DNA of 64,000 bases from UBA4675 sp964601265 (GCA_964601265.1 CAZRMT010000003.1:7036-71035), one strand, 5' to 3'; positions 19,292 through 28,184 are shown, numbered from the stretch's first letter. Notes: generated by a model not told the origin, from the sequence alone. Translations and numbers: made by a program.

Positions 19292-20125
19292 ATGATAGTA
19301 AACATTAAATCGAGAGTATGTATGCCGAAAGAAGAAACGGTGTACGAACAAGACAGCAAAATGGACAAAATAACTGTTTTTTGCGATAGGTATTTTAACG
19401 GTATAGACTTATCCGTGTTCGACGCGTATTTAAAAATCGCTTATGCGGACGGAAGGAAAAACGTGTGCAATATGTCGATTAAAGCCGAAAACGACCAAAT
19501 CGAAATGAGTATGCCTATCGACAGAAACGTAACGCAAGTGGCGGGGGAATTACAGTGTCAGCCTATGCTGAAAAGCGAAGACGAAACGTTGGTTTTTAAC
19601 GCCTCTATTTTCACTTTAACCGTAAAACCCTCTATTCGGGCGTACGAGTATTTCGATATGAATACTTTGCCTTCTACCACGCAGGAACTAGAAAAAAAGC
19701 TAACCGACGCGGTAGGAAAATTAACGCTTGACGAATATCCGCAAGAAAACGGCGAGCAAGCGGTTGCCTCGGGCGGAGTGTATTCTTTCGTTAAAAAAGA
19801 GGTTGGAAATATGTGGACGGTGGATTGCAAACCGAAAACCGACTTAACGCTAAAAAACAACTATGAGTTCAGGGTGGGAGAAACGCAGTCGCTTAACGTT
19901 TCTTTCCCCGAAGCAATCGAAATAGATTTTTTCTGCGAGCTTATTTTTATTGCGGGCGACGGGATAAGCGTAATTTTCCCTTCGGGCATTAAATGGAGCG
20001 GTGACGACGTATTAAACGAAGTTTTTGCCCCCGAAAAAGGCAAGCAGTATTCCGTATTGTTTTATAATACGGCGCAAAGCGGAGTGGATTTACACGCTAT
20101 CGTAAAGGGGGAAAACTATGCGTAA
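19292..20125 (+). CDS. Phage baseplate upper protein-like (BppU-like N-terminal domain)
   Basis: The 277-residue protein has no signal peptide. Residues 1-115 resemble the N-terminal domain of phage baseplate upper or tail-tip proteins: a beta-sandwich with YADGRKNVCNM, a VTQVAGELQCQ strand and a closing FTLTVKPSI, as in proteins that attach receptor-binding modules to a baseplate. The second half (about 150-277) is a separate beta-rich module with FPSGIKWSGDD, like the heads of tail-fibre proteins. The ribosome binding site AAAAAAGGAG is strong. It overlaps the next gene by 8 bp. No other phage structural gene is nearby, so it is an orphan, domesticated or mobile receptor-binding module. The assignment rests on pattern only. 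Confidence 0.55.
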   Translation: MIVNIKSRVCMPKEETVYEQDSKMDKITVFCDRYFNGIDLSVFDAYLKIAYADGRKNVCNMSIKAENDQIEMSMPIDRNVTQVAGELQCQPMLKSEDETLVFNASIFTLTVKPSIRAYEYFDMNTLPSTTQELEKKLTDAVGKLTLDEYPQENGEQAVASGGVYSFVKKEVGNMWTVDCKPKTDLTLKNNYEFRVGETQSLNVSFPEAIEIDFFCELIFIAGDGISVIFPSGIKWSGDDVLNEVFAPEKGKQYSVLFYNTAQSGVDLHAIVKGENYA

Positions 20126-20714
20126 AGACAAGCTTTTAAAATATTTTTTAGTAGCGAAAGAGAATAAATATATTATCGAATACGATCCCGCTATCGGGGT
20201 GATACCTTCTGCAACGGGATTATGGAAAGACGACGGTAAATGGATATGCTCCATTGAAAACGACTTACTAAAAGTTTATACCGCAAGCGGAATATATAGG
20301 GGGTTTTCTCCGACGATTAAAGATTTTTCCAAAAGCGTTTCGTTCGAGGTGTATCATAGGCAAAAGTCATACGGGCGTTTACAAGTAGATAAAATGGTTT
20401 TATACGGAAAGGATAATCAAGAGGCGTGCGCTTTCGTGCAAGAAAACGGTAAAATTGTCGTATACCGTAACGGCGAAGAAGTTACAAGAGTTACGACGAA
20501 TTACGACGCACGAAACGCTTACGGACGAACCAGAATAGAAAAAAGAGGAAATGAAATAAAGTTTTACGCAATAAAAACGTCCGACGAAAGCAAATCTCCC
20601 GAATTATGGTACACTTTAAACGTAGACGAAGAACTTGTAGGCGTAAAGTACTTTATTACTTTGGATACGCAAGGGTATTGTTTTATAAAAAAAATGGTTT
20701 ATATCGAGGGCTAA
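20118..20714 (+). CDS. Unidentified beta-rich protein, possible tail-fibre or lectin-like partner
   Basis: The 198-residue soluble protein has no signal peptide or membrane segment. It alternates short hydrophobic strands with polar turns, and strings such as LWKDDGKWICSIENDLLKVY and SVSFEVYHRQ suggest a concanavalin-like jelly roll. Its ATG overlaps the end of the preceding gene, so the pair is translationally coupled and the two proteins probably act together. I do not recognise the family. Confidence 0.5.
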   Translation: MRKDKLLKYFLVAKENKYIIEYDPAIGVIPSATGLWKDDGKWICSIENDLLKVYTASGIYRGFSPTIKDFSKSVSFEVYHRQKSYGRLQVDKMVLYGKDNQEACAFVQENGKIVVYRNGEEVTRVTTNYDARNAYGRTRIEKRGNEIKFYAIKTSDESKSPELWYTLNVDEELVGVKYFITLDTQGYCFIKKMVYIEG

Positions 20715-20751
20715 ATTTTAATTAAAAACGGACGGTTATTTTTAAACGCTA

Positions 20752-20780
20752 TTGACAACGATTCTAAATTAGTTTAAAAT
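20752..20780 (+). promoter_or_regulatory. Promoter of the SPFH protein gene
   Basis: TTGACA (20752-20757) and TAAAAT (20775-20780) are 17 bp apart, 24 bp before the start codon. Confidence 0.75.
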
Positions 20781-20804
20781 CTTATAAAAAACAGGAGGGT
20801 TTTT

Positions 20805-21776
20805 ATGGAAGAAAAAATCTTAAAAGGCAAAAATCACGGTCTTTTGACTATTTGCTTGTGTGTATTGGCAATGTGTGTAAGCGTCGTGCTTATGTTTTTG
20901 GGTACTTGGGGCGTGATCGTGGGGATTGTTTTATTGGTTTCGGCGTGTTTCCCGATTATGGGATTAAAGATTTTAAAACCGCAAGAAGCGTTGGTGTTAA
21001 CCCTTTTCGGAAAATACGTAGGAACGCTTAAAGGCGAAGGATTTTATGCTGTAAACCCCTTTTGCGTTGCGATAAATCCCGCAAGCCACACTCGTTTAAA
21101 CCAAAGCGGAGACGTTAAAACTTCGTCTTATGACGTTGTGGGAACAGACGGCGGTGCGTTTTTATCGGGAAAAAGGATTTCGCTCAAAATAATGACGCTA
21201 AACAATAACCGTCAAAAAATAAACGACTGTTTGGGTAACCCCGTAGAAATAGGTATTGCGGTTACTTGGAGAGTGGTTGATACTGCAAAAGCAGTGTTTA
21301 ACGTGGACAATTATAAAGAGTATTTGTCCTTGCAATGCGACAGCGCCCTTAGAAACATCGTGCGTATTTACCCCTACGACGTGGCGCCCAACGTGGATAC
21401 CACGGGCGACGGTTTAGCCGATGAAGGCAGTTTAAGAGGTTCTAGCGAAATAGTTGCAGAACGAATAAAGGGCGAGATACAAAGCCGTGTAAACGAGGCG
21501 GGTATAGAAATAATAGAGGCGAGAATAACGTATTTAGCGTACGCTCCCGAAATTGCCGCGGCAATGCTACAACGTCAACAAGCTTCCGCTATAATAGACG
21601 CTAGAAAAATGATAGTAGACGGCGCAGTCGGAATGGTTGAAATGGCTCTTGACAGACTTAAACAAAACGGCACGGTAAAATTAGACGAAGATAAAAAAGC
21701 GACTATGGTGTCTAATCTTTTAGTCGTATTGTGCGGAAATAAGGACGCTCAACCCGTAGTAAAAACGGGCGAGTAA
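20805..21776 (+). CDS. SPFH (band 7, stomatin-like) domain membrane protein
   Basis: The 323-residue protein starts with two hydrophobic segments (about 12-30 and 32-55) and continues with an SPFH domain: LKPQEALVLTLFGKYVGTLKGEG, then GNPVEIGIAVTWRVVDTAKAVFNVDNY, then the helical AGIEIIEARITYLAYAPEIAAAML. This is the compact bacterial type that organises membrane microdomains or scaffolds membrane protease complexes. It is transcribed alone from its own promoter. ACAGGAGGG precedes the ATG. Function in this organism is unknown. Confidence 0.85.
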   Translation: MEEKILKGKNHGLLTICLCVLAMCVSVVLMFLGTWGVIVGIVLLVSACFPIMGLKILKPQEALVLTLFGKYVGTLKGEGFYAVNPFCVAINPASHTRLNQSGDVKTSSYDVVGTDGGAFLSGKRISLKIMTLNNNRQKINDCLGNPVEIGIAVTWRVVDTAKAVFNVDNYKEYLSLQCDSALRNIVRIYPYDVAPNVDTTGDGLADEGSLRGSSEIVAERIKGEIQSRVNEAGIEIIEARITYLAYAPEIAAAMLQRQQASAIIDARKMIVDGAVGMVEMALDRLKQNGTVKLDEDKKATMVSNLLVVLCGNKDAQPVVKTGE

Positions 21777-21855
21777 AGTCGATATAAATTTGTAAAGAAT
21801 AAAAATTGCTCACACTATGTAGAATGTGCTTAATTCTATTTTTACTCCTTAAATG

Positions 21856-21887
21856 CTTACGGCGTACCCGAAAAGGTACGCCGTAAG
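21856..21887. terminator. Hairpin between the convergent SPFH and nucleoside-importer genes
   Basis: A perfect 13-bp GC-rich stem (21856-21868 with 21875-21887, loop CGAAAA) sits 20 bp from the end of the minus-strand operon. T runs are weak on both sides, so its efficiency is uncertain. Confidence 0.6.
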
Positions 21888-21906
21888 TTCAAGTTATTAA
21901 GTTTAG

Positions 21907-22905
21907 TTATCTGTCTTCTCTAAAATAGTTTAGTCCGAGCGAAGTGGGCGGTTGCGTTTCTTTTTTGCCGATAATACTCGTTACTATTAAAACTATAATG
22001 GTTACAACGTATGGGAGAATATCGGTAAACATTACGCCCCAAGCGTTTAAATGAATTCCGAAATTGCTTGCAAACGAGCCGAATCTGTCGAGTAAACCGA
22101 ACAAGAAAGAACCGAGTATTGCGATAGAGGGGTTCCACGTAGAGAATATAACCAGCGCTAAGGCAAGCCAGCCGAACGCTTCCACGTTGGCGGAGTTATC
22201 CCAAATTCCGTTAGATTTATTCATAACGTAAAACATTCCGCCTATTCCTGAAATTGCCGAACCTATTAAAATTGCCGAGTATTTATATCCGTTGGTGTTA
22301 ATACCCATAGCGTCTGCCGTTGCGGGGCTTTCGCCTACGGCTCTTAAATTTAGTCCGACTCTCGTCTTTTTAAGGATAAAGAATAATCCTACCGCTAAAC
22401 CTATTGCAAGGTACACGAGTATTCCGTGGGAGAGGAAAATTTCCCCGAACCAACCTAATTTATCGGCAAACGGTAAACTTTTTTTAAGAATTTTACTTGC
22501 TTTCGTGAGATTAGCTTTACCTTTTTCACTGTTAACGTTTCCCATAAAGTAGGAGGCAAATCCTGCGCCGAAAGTTGTTAATGCAAGACCTACTATGTTT
22601 TGGTTACAGCGAAGCGAAACCGTTAAAAACGCATATATAAGTCCGCCTAACGCCGCAAAGAGCATAGAGCCGATTAAAGCGAGTAATACGACTAAAATAT
22701 ACCAAGCGTTAGAGGGGTTGGATAAAGCGTTCATATATTTAGATACGAACAAACATCCGCCGTATGCGCCCATACACATAATTCCGGGGGTTCCTAGGTT
22801 CAAATGCCCCGATTTTTCGGTAATCATTTCGCCTAAACAACCGTACAACAAAACTATTGCGGAGAGTGTGGAAAGAACCACGTAACTAATAAAACTGTTG
22901 CTCAC
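21907..22905 (-). CDS. Nucleoside ABC importer permease (NupQ-like)
   Basis: The 332-residue protein belongs to the BPD_transp_2 (branched-chain type) permease family. It has about nine to ten membrane segments and the family motif GINTNGYKYSAILIGSAISG. It would form the membrane channel with the adjacent permease for import of nucleosides or purines. The start is a GTG at 22905 that overlaps the upstream stop as GTGA and is preceded by AGGAGGTAACAAA, so the start is well supported. It is the last gene of the riboswitch-controlled operon. Confidence 0.88.
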   Translation of the reverse strand: MSNSFISYVVLSTLSAIVLLYGCLGEMITEKSGHLNLGTPGIMCMGAYGGCLFVSKYMNALSNPSNAWYILVVLLALIGSMLFAALGGLIYAFLTVSLRCNQNIVGLALTTFGAGFASYFMGNVNSEKGKANLTKASKILKKSLPFADKLGWFGEIFLSHGILVYLAIGLAVGLFFILKKTRVGLNLRAVGESPATADAMGINTNGYKYSAILIGSAISGIGGMFYVMNKSNGIWDNSANVEAFGWLALALVIFSTWNPSIAILGSFLFGLLDRFGSFASNFGIHLNAWGVMFTDILPYVVTIIVLIVTSIIGKKETQPPTSLGLNYFREDR

Positions 22906-24092
22906 TTTGTTACCTCCTCGTCGTTTTCTTGAATCGTTTCGTATTCTACGGCGTCGCTTTTTACTTCTTTTTCGTTGCTTATTACTTCAACCGTTTCTTT
23001 TTTCTTTTTACGGAAGTTGATTTTATATTCTATAAAGAATTCTCCGGCTATTACTAAGAAGTAAATTATACCCAAAACTATGTTTGAAATAGATTTGTTA
23101 TACAAGTAGAATTCTGATTGAACGTAGCTCATACCTGTGTTTGTAAACGCAATAAATAATGATGAAATTATCATAAGGAGCGGGTCTAATTTTGCAAGCC
23201 ACGCCACCATTATAGAGGTAAATCCCATATTTTTAGCCGTTTCGGTACTTACGCTGTAATCAAATCCTCCCGTCAATATTAAGCCTATTAGTCCGCAAAT
23301 CGCTCCCGATAACGCCATGGTGCGGATAAGTACTTTTTTAACGTTTATGCCTGCGTATTTGGCGGTGTTTTCGCTTTCGCCTACGACGGATATTTCGTAA
23401 CCGTGTTTGCTAAATTTATAATAAACGAAACTTAAAATCGTTAATATTGCCACTATAACTATAAGCAATACTTCTTGATGTCCGCCCCAAATAGCCAAGT
23501 GACTGCTTTTTACGGTCGGCATGGTAGAACCTTGCGTAGAGTTTTGTTTTACGAAAAACGCAACGAGTTTCACTGCTATATAGTTTGTCATAAGGGTGAA
23601 AAGCGATTCGTTTGTTTTAAAAAAGGCTTTAAAAATCGCGGGGATAACCGCCCAAACGGCGCCTGCCAAAATAGAGGAGATTATCATAAGCGGAATAACC
23701 GCTCCGTCCGACCAGCCTTTTTTGTCGCCTAAGTAAAACATACACATGGCGCTTGCTAAGGCTCCCATTAAAATCTGTCCGTTACCGCCGAGGTTCCAAA
23801 ACTTCATTTTAAAAGCGGGAATAAGCGCGAGACCTACGCCCAAAAGCAAAAACGTTTCTTTTAAAAGTTTCCAAATTCTTATGTCCGTTCCAAAGTTTCC
23901 GTCTATAAGCGTAGCAAAGAAATAAACGGGGTTTACGCCTGCTACTATCGCAAGAATAATAGAGCTTATCAAAAGTCCGCCTACTACCGTGCCAAGCTTA
24001 ATTAAAATCACGGCGTATTTCGGTAGAGAAGTTTTAGAACGACGGGAAATGTGAAACAACGGTTCCCTTAAGGTTTTATCTTTAGTCTTCAT
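22902..24092 (-). CDS. Nucleoside ABC importer permease (NupP-like)
   Basis: The 396-residue protein is the second BPD_transp_2 type permease, with an N-terminal cytoplasmic stretch, about nine to ten membrane segments (motif NLGGNGQILMGALASA) and a Lys/Glu-rich C-terminal tail of about 45 residues. The ATG at 24092 follows AAGGAG and is preferred over 24164, which would lie deep in the ATPase gene. It overlaps the end of the ATPase gene by 11 bp, supporting coupled translation. It pairs with the NupQ-like permease. Confidence 0.87.
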   Translation of the reverse strand: MKTKDKTLREPLFHISRRSKTSLPKYAVILIKLGTVVGGLLISSIILAIVAGVNPVYFFATLIDGNFGTDIRIWKLLKETFLLLGVGLALIPAFKMKFWNLGGNGQILMGALASAMCMFYLGDKKGWSDGAVIPLMIISSILAGAVWAVIPAIFKAFFKTNESLFTLMTNYIAVKLVAFFVKQNSTQGSTMPTVKSSHLAIWGGHQEVLLIVIVAILTILSFVYYKFSKHGYEISVVGESENTAKYAGINVKKVLIRTMALSGAICGLIGLILTGGFDYSVSTETAKNMGFTSIMVAWLAKLDPLLMIISSLFIAFTNTGMSYVQSEFYLYNKSISNIVLGIIYFLVIAGEFFIEYKINFRKKKKETVEVISNEKEVKSDAVEYETIQENDEEVTK

Positions 24093-25818
24093 TGTTCTTG
24101 TTCTCCTTAACTTTTGCTTGTTCCCACTGTTCTTCGGTGAGGTTACTGTCTTTAGCTTTACCAAAGTTTTTGTCTTTCTTTTCTTCGGTTAAGTCGAGCG
24201 AGCCGGTCATCATAAGTCCGAGCTGTTCCTTACTCGTTTTGTTTGCGTGTACTATTCCCATAACCTTGCCGTGGCAAATAACCATAATTTTATCGCAAAG
24301 TGCAAGCATTACGTCTAAGTCTTCGCCCACGAAAAGTATTCCCGTCCCTTTTTTCTTTTGTTCGTTTAGTATATCGTATATCACGTAAGAAGAGTTAATA
24401 TCCAAGCCTCTTACGGGGTAAGCGGTTACTATAACGTTAGGGGAGGATTCGATTTCTCTGCCGACGAGTACCTTTTGTACGTTTCCGCCCGAAAGCTGTC
24501 TTACGGGGGTTTCGGAAGAGGGCGTTACTATTTCAAGTCGCTCTATAAGTTGTTTAGCACGTCTTCTTGCGTCCTTTCTGTCAACGAAAGGCCAAGCCTT
24601 GTTTACAAATTTAATAAGCAGATTTAAAATCTTTTTATTCGCCTTTTTAAAGTCCGTTTCGGTTTCCGAAATTTCCTTTAATTTAAGGTGAAAATCGTCG
24701 TTAAAGGTTTTAAGCATCATATTGTCGGTAATGCTCATAGAGGGAACCAAGCCCATACCCAAACGGTCCTCGGGGATAAAGCTCATAGATATTCCCTTTT
24801 GTATAATCGTTTTTGGGGGAAGTCCTAAAATGCTTTCGCCTTTATGCATAATAAATCCGCCGGAAACGGGACGTAAGCCGGCAATCGCTTCGCAAAGTTC
24901 CTTTTGTCCGCAACCCGAAATTCCCGCAACGCCTAAAATTTCGCCACCGCGGATATAAAAGCTTGCGTTTTTTATAGCTTCGCTTCCGTCGTCCTTTTTA
25001 ACGGATAAATCTCTTATTTCGAGTAGCGGTCTATCAAATTCGGTCAAAGGTCTTTCTATTTTTAGCTCGACCTTTTTGCCGACCATCATTTCGGTTAAAA
25101 TATTTTGGTTTGCGTCTTTCGTGTCTATCGTTCCCACGTATTCGCCCTTTCTTAAAATGGCGACTCTGTCGGATATTTCCATAACCTCGTTGAGTTTATG
25201 GGTGATTATTATTATTGACTTTCCGTCCGCTTTCATATTGCGTATAACAGCAAAAAGTTTTTGAGTTTCTTGCGGGGTGAGTACGGCGGTGGGTTCGTCC
25301 AAAATTAAAACGTTCGCTCCGCGGTACAATACTTTGACTATTTCCAAAGTTTGCTTTTCGGAAACGGACATATCGTATACTTTTTTGTCTAAATCTATTT
25401 CGAAACCGTATTTGTCGCAAATTTCTTTTACGGCGTTACGGATTATATTCAATTTGTATGGTATTTTTTTGTCAAGCCCCAAAACTACGTTTTGTAAAGC
25501 GGTAAAAAGTTCAACGAGTTTAAAGTGTTGGTGAACCATACCTATATGCAAGTCGTATGCGTCTTTCGGGGTTTTAATGTTGGCAAGTTCGCCGTTTACG
25601 TAAATATGTCCCTCGTCGGGGAAGTATATTCCCGAAAGCATATTCATAAGGGTAGTTTTTCCGCTTCCGTTTTCGCCCAAAAGGGATAAAACTTCGCCTT
25701 TATATAAGTTAAATGTAACGCCCTTGTTCGCTATAACGGGTCCAAACGTTTTGCCTATGTTTTCAAAACGGACGGCTACGTTTTCGTTAAGTTGTTCCGT
25801 TGTCTGTTCTAAGTTCAT
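24082..25818 (-). CDS. Nucleoside ABC importer ATP-binding protein (NupO-like, two ATPase domains)
   Basis: The 578-residue protein carries two ATPase domains in tandem. The first (about 12-245) has Walker A GENGSGKT, a signature in the form MSVSEKQ and Walker B VLILDEPTAVLTP. The second (about 262-515) has GISGCGQK in place of a full Walker A, the signature LSGGNVQK and VIVTAYPVRGLD instead of a DEP motif. This asymmetry is normal for the family that serves BMP-type nucleoside importers. It energises uptake through the two downstream permeases. It is separated from the binding-protein gene by a hairpin at 25882-25907. Confidence 0.9.
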   Translation of the reverse strand: MNLEQTTEQLNENVAVRFENIGKTFGPVIANKGVTFNLYKGEVLSLLGENGSGKTTLMNMLSGIYFPDEGHIYVNGELANIKTPKDAYDLHIGMVHQHFKLVELFTALQNVVLGLDKKIPYKLNIIRNAVKEICDKYGFEIDLDKKVYDMSVSEKQTLEIVKVLYRGANVLILDEPTAVLTPQETQKLFAVIRNMKADGKSIIIITHKLNEVMEISDRVAILRKGEYVGTIDTKDANQNILTEMMVGKKVELKIERPLTEFDRPLLEIRDLSVKKDDGSEAIKNASFYIRGGEILGVAGISGCGQKELCEAIAGLRPVSGGFIMHKGESILGLPPKTIIQKGISMSFIPEDRLGMGLVPSMSITDNMMLKTFNDDFHLKLKEISETETDFKKANKKILNLLIKFVNKAWPFVDRKDARRRAKQLIERLEIVTPSSETPVRQLSGGNVQKVLVGREIESSPNVIVTAYPVRGLDINSSYVIYDILNEQKKKGTGILFVGEDLDVMLALCDKIMVICHGKVMGIVHANKTSKEQLGLMMTGSLDLTEEKKDKNFGKAKDSNLTEEQWEQAKVKENKNNED

Positions 25819-25881
25819 TTGTCTGTCCTTAATTTTGTTTTGTAGTTCAAGTTGTATTTACGTTCTTAAAAAACAATATAT

Positions 25882-25907
25882 CCAAGGGGCGACGTTGCAC
25901 CCCTTGG
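25882..25907 (-). promoter_or_regulatory. Intercistronic hairpin after the binding-protein gene
   Basis: Arms CCAAGGGG (25882-25889) and CCCCTTGG (25900-25907) form an 8-bp GC-rich stem between the binding-protein and ATPase genes. Such hairpins stabilise the upstream message and keep the binding protein in excess over the membrane parts. Confidence 0.65.
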
Positions 25908-25943
25908 GTATAGTTTAATTTTAATTATTAACCTAATTTATAA

Positions 25944-27185
25944 TTAGGAAGCGTATTCTAATTCTATTCCGTCGATATCGATATCGAAGTAAGGAGCAGA
26001 ACGAACTGCGGATTCGTCAAAGAAAGAAATTCCGTTTACCGTTTTAATTACTTCGGTTCCGTTTTTCTTAGCGCTCGTTAACTTGCCTTCGGTCATCGTA
26101 ACGTCGGTAAGTTCGGCAAAAGCTCCGCCCGCATAAGAAGTAACGGTGAATAAAGAAGTGTCGAATACTTTCTTAGTTCCGTTTTGTAAAGCGGCTTTGT
26201 AGGTGTCGATTACGGTTTGAGTTCCTGCAACTGCGGCTTTTTTACCGACTTCGGTTAAAACAACGCTTCCGGTGGTTAAAGTACCCGTCCAATCGGTGTC
26301 GATAGCCTCTCCGTTTTTAACGCAGTCGATGATGTATTCGAAGTAGGGTTGCCAGTTGATTCTGGAAGATACGATAAAGGTGTTTTCGCAACGGCTTTCG
26401 GTGCTTCCGTTATAAGAAACGTTAGGAACGCCGGCGGTTTCACAAGCCATAGGAGCTCCCCAAGAGTCTGCGTGTTGAGAAATAAGTACGCAACCTGCAC
26501 TTATAAGCGATTGAGCTGCGGCTTCTTCTTTATCTTGGTCGTACCAAGAGTCGGTGAATTTAACTTTCATATTTACGGTTACGGTGATATTAGCGTCTTT
26601 TAAAGCGCTACGAACTCCGAGCAACCAAGAAGTGTAACCCGATTTAACTTCGGCATAGGGGAAAGCGCCAACGTATCCAACGGTGATAACGCCGTTTTTA
26701 GCGATATTGTTGTTAGCGGTATACATAGCGGCTAATTTTAAACCTGCCGCAACGCCAGCAAGATATCTTCCTTCGTAAATAGAAGCGAATGCGTTGTGGA
26801 AGTTAGCTATATTTTTGCTTTGAGCTTGAGTTCCGGTAGCGTGACAGAATTGAACGTTGGGGAACTTTTTAGCGGCTGCGATAATGTAATCTTCGTGACC
26901 GAAAGAGTCGGCGAATACTAATTTACATCCGCTGTCTGCAAGGTCTTCTGCGGTTGTTTGAGCGTCTGCGGTTTCAGGAACGTTCGTTTTGATAACAGCC
27001 TTAACGTCTTTAGCTTTACAAGCCGCCTTAAAAGCGTCTATAAAGTTTTTGTCGTAAGTGGAGTTGTCGTCGTGTAAGCAAACGAGACCTACTTTCATTT
27101 TGTTATCTTTCTTTCCGCAAGCGGTAAACGAAAGACAAGCGAGTGCCATGCTCAAAGTGAGCAAAAGAGTGATAAACTTCTTCAT
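25944..27185 (-). CDS. BMP family nucleoside-binding lipoprotein
   Basis: The 413-residue protein has a lipoprotein signal peptide with the lipobox LSFTAC, cleaved before Cys22, followed by KKDNK. The mature part is a periplasmic-binding fold of the BMP/PnrA family: MKVGLVCLHDDNSTYDKNF, then LVFADSFGHEDYIIAAA, FPNVQFCHATG and GRYLAGVAAG. These bind purine nucleosides on the outer membrane face and deliver them to the importer encoded downstream. The ribosome binding site ATGGAGGAATAAAAA is strong. It follows xpt by 38 bp without its own promoter, so it is part of the riboswitch-controlled operon. Confidence 0.93.
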   Translation of the reverse strand: MKKFITLLLTLSMALACLSFTACGKKDNKMKVGLVCLHDDNSTYDKNFIDAFKAACKAKDVKAVIKTNVPETADAQTTAEDLADSGCKLVFADSFGHEDYIIAAAKKFPNVQFCHATGTQAQSKNIANFHNAFASIYEGRYLAGVAAGLKLAAMYTANNNIAKNGVITVGYVGAFPYAEVKSGYTSWLLGVRSALKDANITVTVNMKVKFTDSWYDQDKEEAAAQSLISAGCVLISQHADSWGAPMACETAGVPNVSYNGSTESRCENTFIVSSRINWQPYFEYIIDCVKNGEAIDTDWTGTLTTGSVVLTEVGKKAAVAGTQTVIDTYKAALQNGTKKVFDTSLFTVTSYAGGAFAELTDVTMTEGKLTSAKKNGTEVIKTVNGISFFDESAVRSAPYFDIDIDGIELEYAS

Positions 27186-27223
27186 TTTTTATTCCTCCAT
27201 ATCCCTTTCGGGTTTATTAGACT

Positions 27224-27799
27224 TTATTGCTGACGGAAAACTATACCGTTTTCGTCCATTTTATCGACGATGGCTAGCGATAAAAGGTCAACGCCTTTTT
27301 CTCTCAATTTGTCGCCTCCGCCTTGAAAACCTTTTTCAACCGCAACGGCAATGCCTTTCAAGGTCGCTCCCGCTTGGTTTACTATATCTATTAAAGCGTT
27401 TAACGCTTCTCCGTTGGCTAAAAAATCGTCTATTAACAAAACGTTGTCGTTTTCGTTTAAATATTCTTTAGAAACGACCACGTTGTTTCTAACGTTATGC
27501 GTAAAGGAGTAGGCTGAAGAAACGTAAACGTCGCTACTCATATTAGAAGTTTTGCTTTTTTTGGCAAAAACCATTTTGCAATTAAAAAACTGCGCAGTAA
27601 TGCTCGCCAAAGCAATCCCCGATGCTTCTATCGTGACGATTTTGTTTACCCCGCAGTCCTTAAAACGACTATATATTTCTTTGCCCAATTCGACTAATAG
27701 TTCGACGTCTATTTGATTATTCAAAAAAGAATCTACTTTAAGCACGTTGCCTTGTAGAACTTTTCCGTCAAGTTTTATTCTGTCTTCTAAAAGTCTCAT
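27224..27799 (-). CDS. xpt: Xanthine phosphoribosyltransferase
   Basis: The 191-residue protein matches Xpt in length. It joins xanthine to PRPP to make XMP in purine salvage. The start at 27799 gives the family N-terminus MRLLEDRIKLDG and has AAGGA in front; longer in-frame starts would run through the attenuator. Visible motifs are IVTIEASGIALA near the base-binding site and the PRPP loop VLLIDDFLANGEAL. It is the first gene after the guanine riboswitch and is followed by the nucleoside importer. Confidence 0.93.
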   Translation of the reverse strand: MRLLEDRIKLDGKVLQGNVLKVDSFLNNQIDVELLVELGKEIYSRFKDCGVNKIVTIEASGIALASITAQFFNCKMVFAKKSKTSNMSSDVYVSSAYSFTHNVRNNVVVSKEYLNENDNVLLIDDFLANGEALNALIDIVNQAGATLKGIAVAVEKGFQGGGDKLREKGVDLLSLAIVDKMDENGIVFRQQ

Positions 27800-27814
27800 A
27801 ACGTTCCTTTGCAT

Positions 27815-27843
27815 AAAAAAGCGGATATGATTTACCATACCCG
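27815..27843 (-). terminator. Riboswitch-controlled attenuator in the xpt leader
   Basis: On the minus strand an 8-bp stem (CGGGTATG with CATATCCG, loop GTAAAT) is followed by CTTTTTTA. It stands between the aptamer and the xpt ribosome binding site, so bound guanine would favour premature termination. Confidence 0.8.
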
Positions 27844-27890
27844 ACAAACGACAATGCTAATAAAACGACAAAGTTTTATATAACGCAAGT

Positions 27891-27958
27891 CGAATAGTCG
27901 TATTTATAGGCGATACGGTAGAAACTCTCGGGCCTTTTATTATCCGAGTATATATTCG
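27891..27958 (-). promoter_or_regulatory. Purine riboswitch, guanine class
   Basis: On the minus strand the fold is complete. P1 pairs CGAATA with TATTCG. P2 pairs CTCGG with CCGAG. The conserved junction AGTTTCTACC follows. P3 pairs GTAT with ATAC around a loop with CCTATAA. The last junction is GACTAT. The specificity base (position 74 in B. subtilis xpt) is C, which selects guanine or hypoxanthine over adenine. It lies downstream of a strong promoter and upstream of the attenuator. Confidence 0.93.
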
Positions 27959-27979
27959 CTTGATTTATTTTATGGCTTG

Positions 27980-28008
27980 ATTATACAAGAGGTATTTTTT
28001 TTTGTCAA
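27980..28008 (-). promoter_or_regulatory. Promoter of the riboswitch-xpt-nucleoside importer operon
   Basis: On the minus strand TTGACA (28003-28008) and TATAAT (27980-27985) are both perfect and 17 bp apart. Confidence 0.88.
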
Positions 28009-28072
28009 ACGATTTTCACCCTTTTTTCAAAAATATTTATTTTTATTTTTTTGAGGTTGCGTTTTTCTTACG

Positions 28073-28088
28073 ATACAATATATTGTAT
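28073..28088. repeat. 16-bp perfect palindrome between divergent promoters
   Basis: ATACAATATATTGTAT is a perfect palindrome 40 bp upstream of the aspS -35 box and 65 bp upstream of the xpt operon -35 box. It may be an operator, but AT-rich palindromes can arise by chance. Confidence 0.45.
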
Positions 28089-28128
28089 ATAATAAGGTTT
28101 AAAAGCGAGAAAAATATCCTTAATAAAT

Positions 28129-28157
28129 TTGACAAAGGGAAGTAAAGAGTTTATAAT
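28129..28157 (+). promoter_or_regulatory. Promoter of aspS
   Basis: TTGACA (28129-28134) and TATAAT (28152-28157) are perfect and 17 bp apart. The leader to the ATG is only about 20 bases, so there is no room for a T-box. Confidence 0.87.
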
Positions 28158-28184
28158 AAATTTATATTTGACTTCGAGGTAGTT

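Noticed and set aside
28158..28184. T-box riboswitch before aspS
   Set aside because: The leader is only about 20 bases long.
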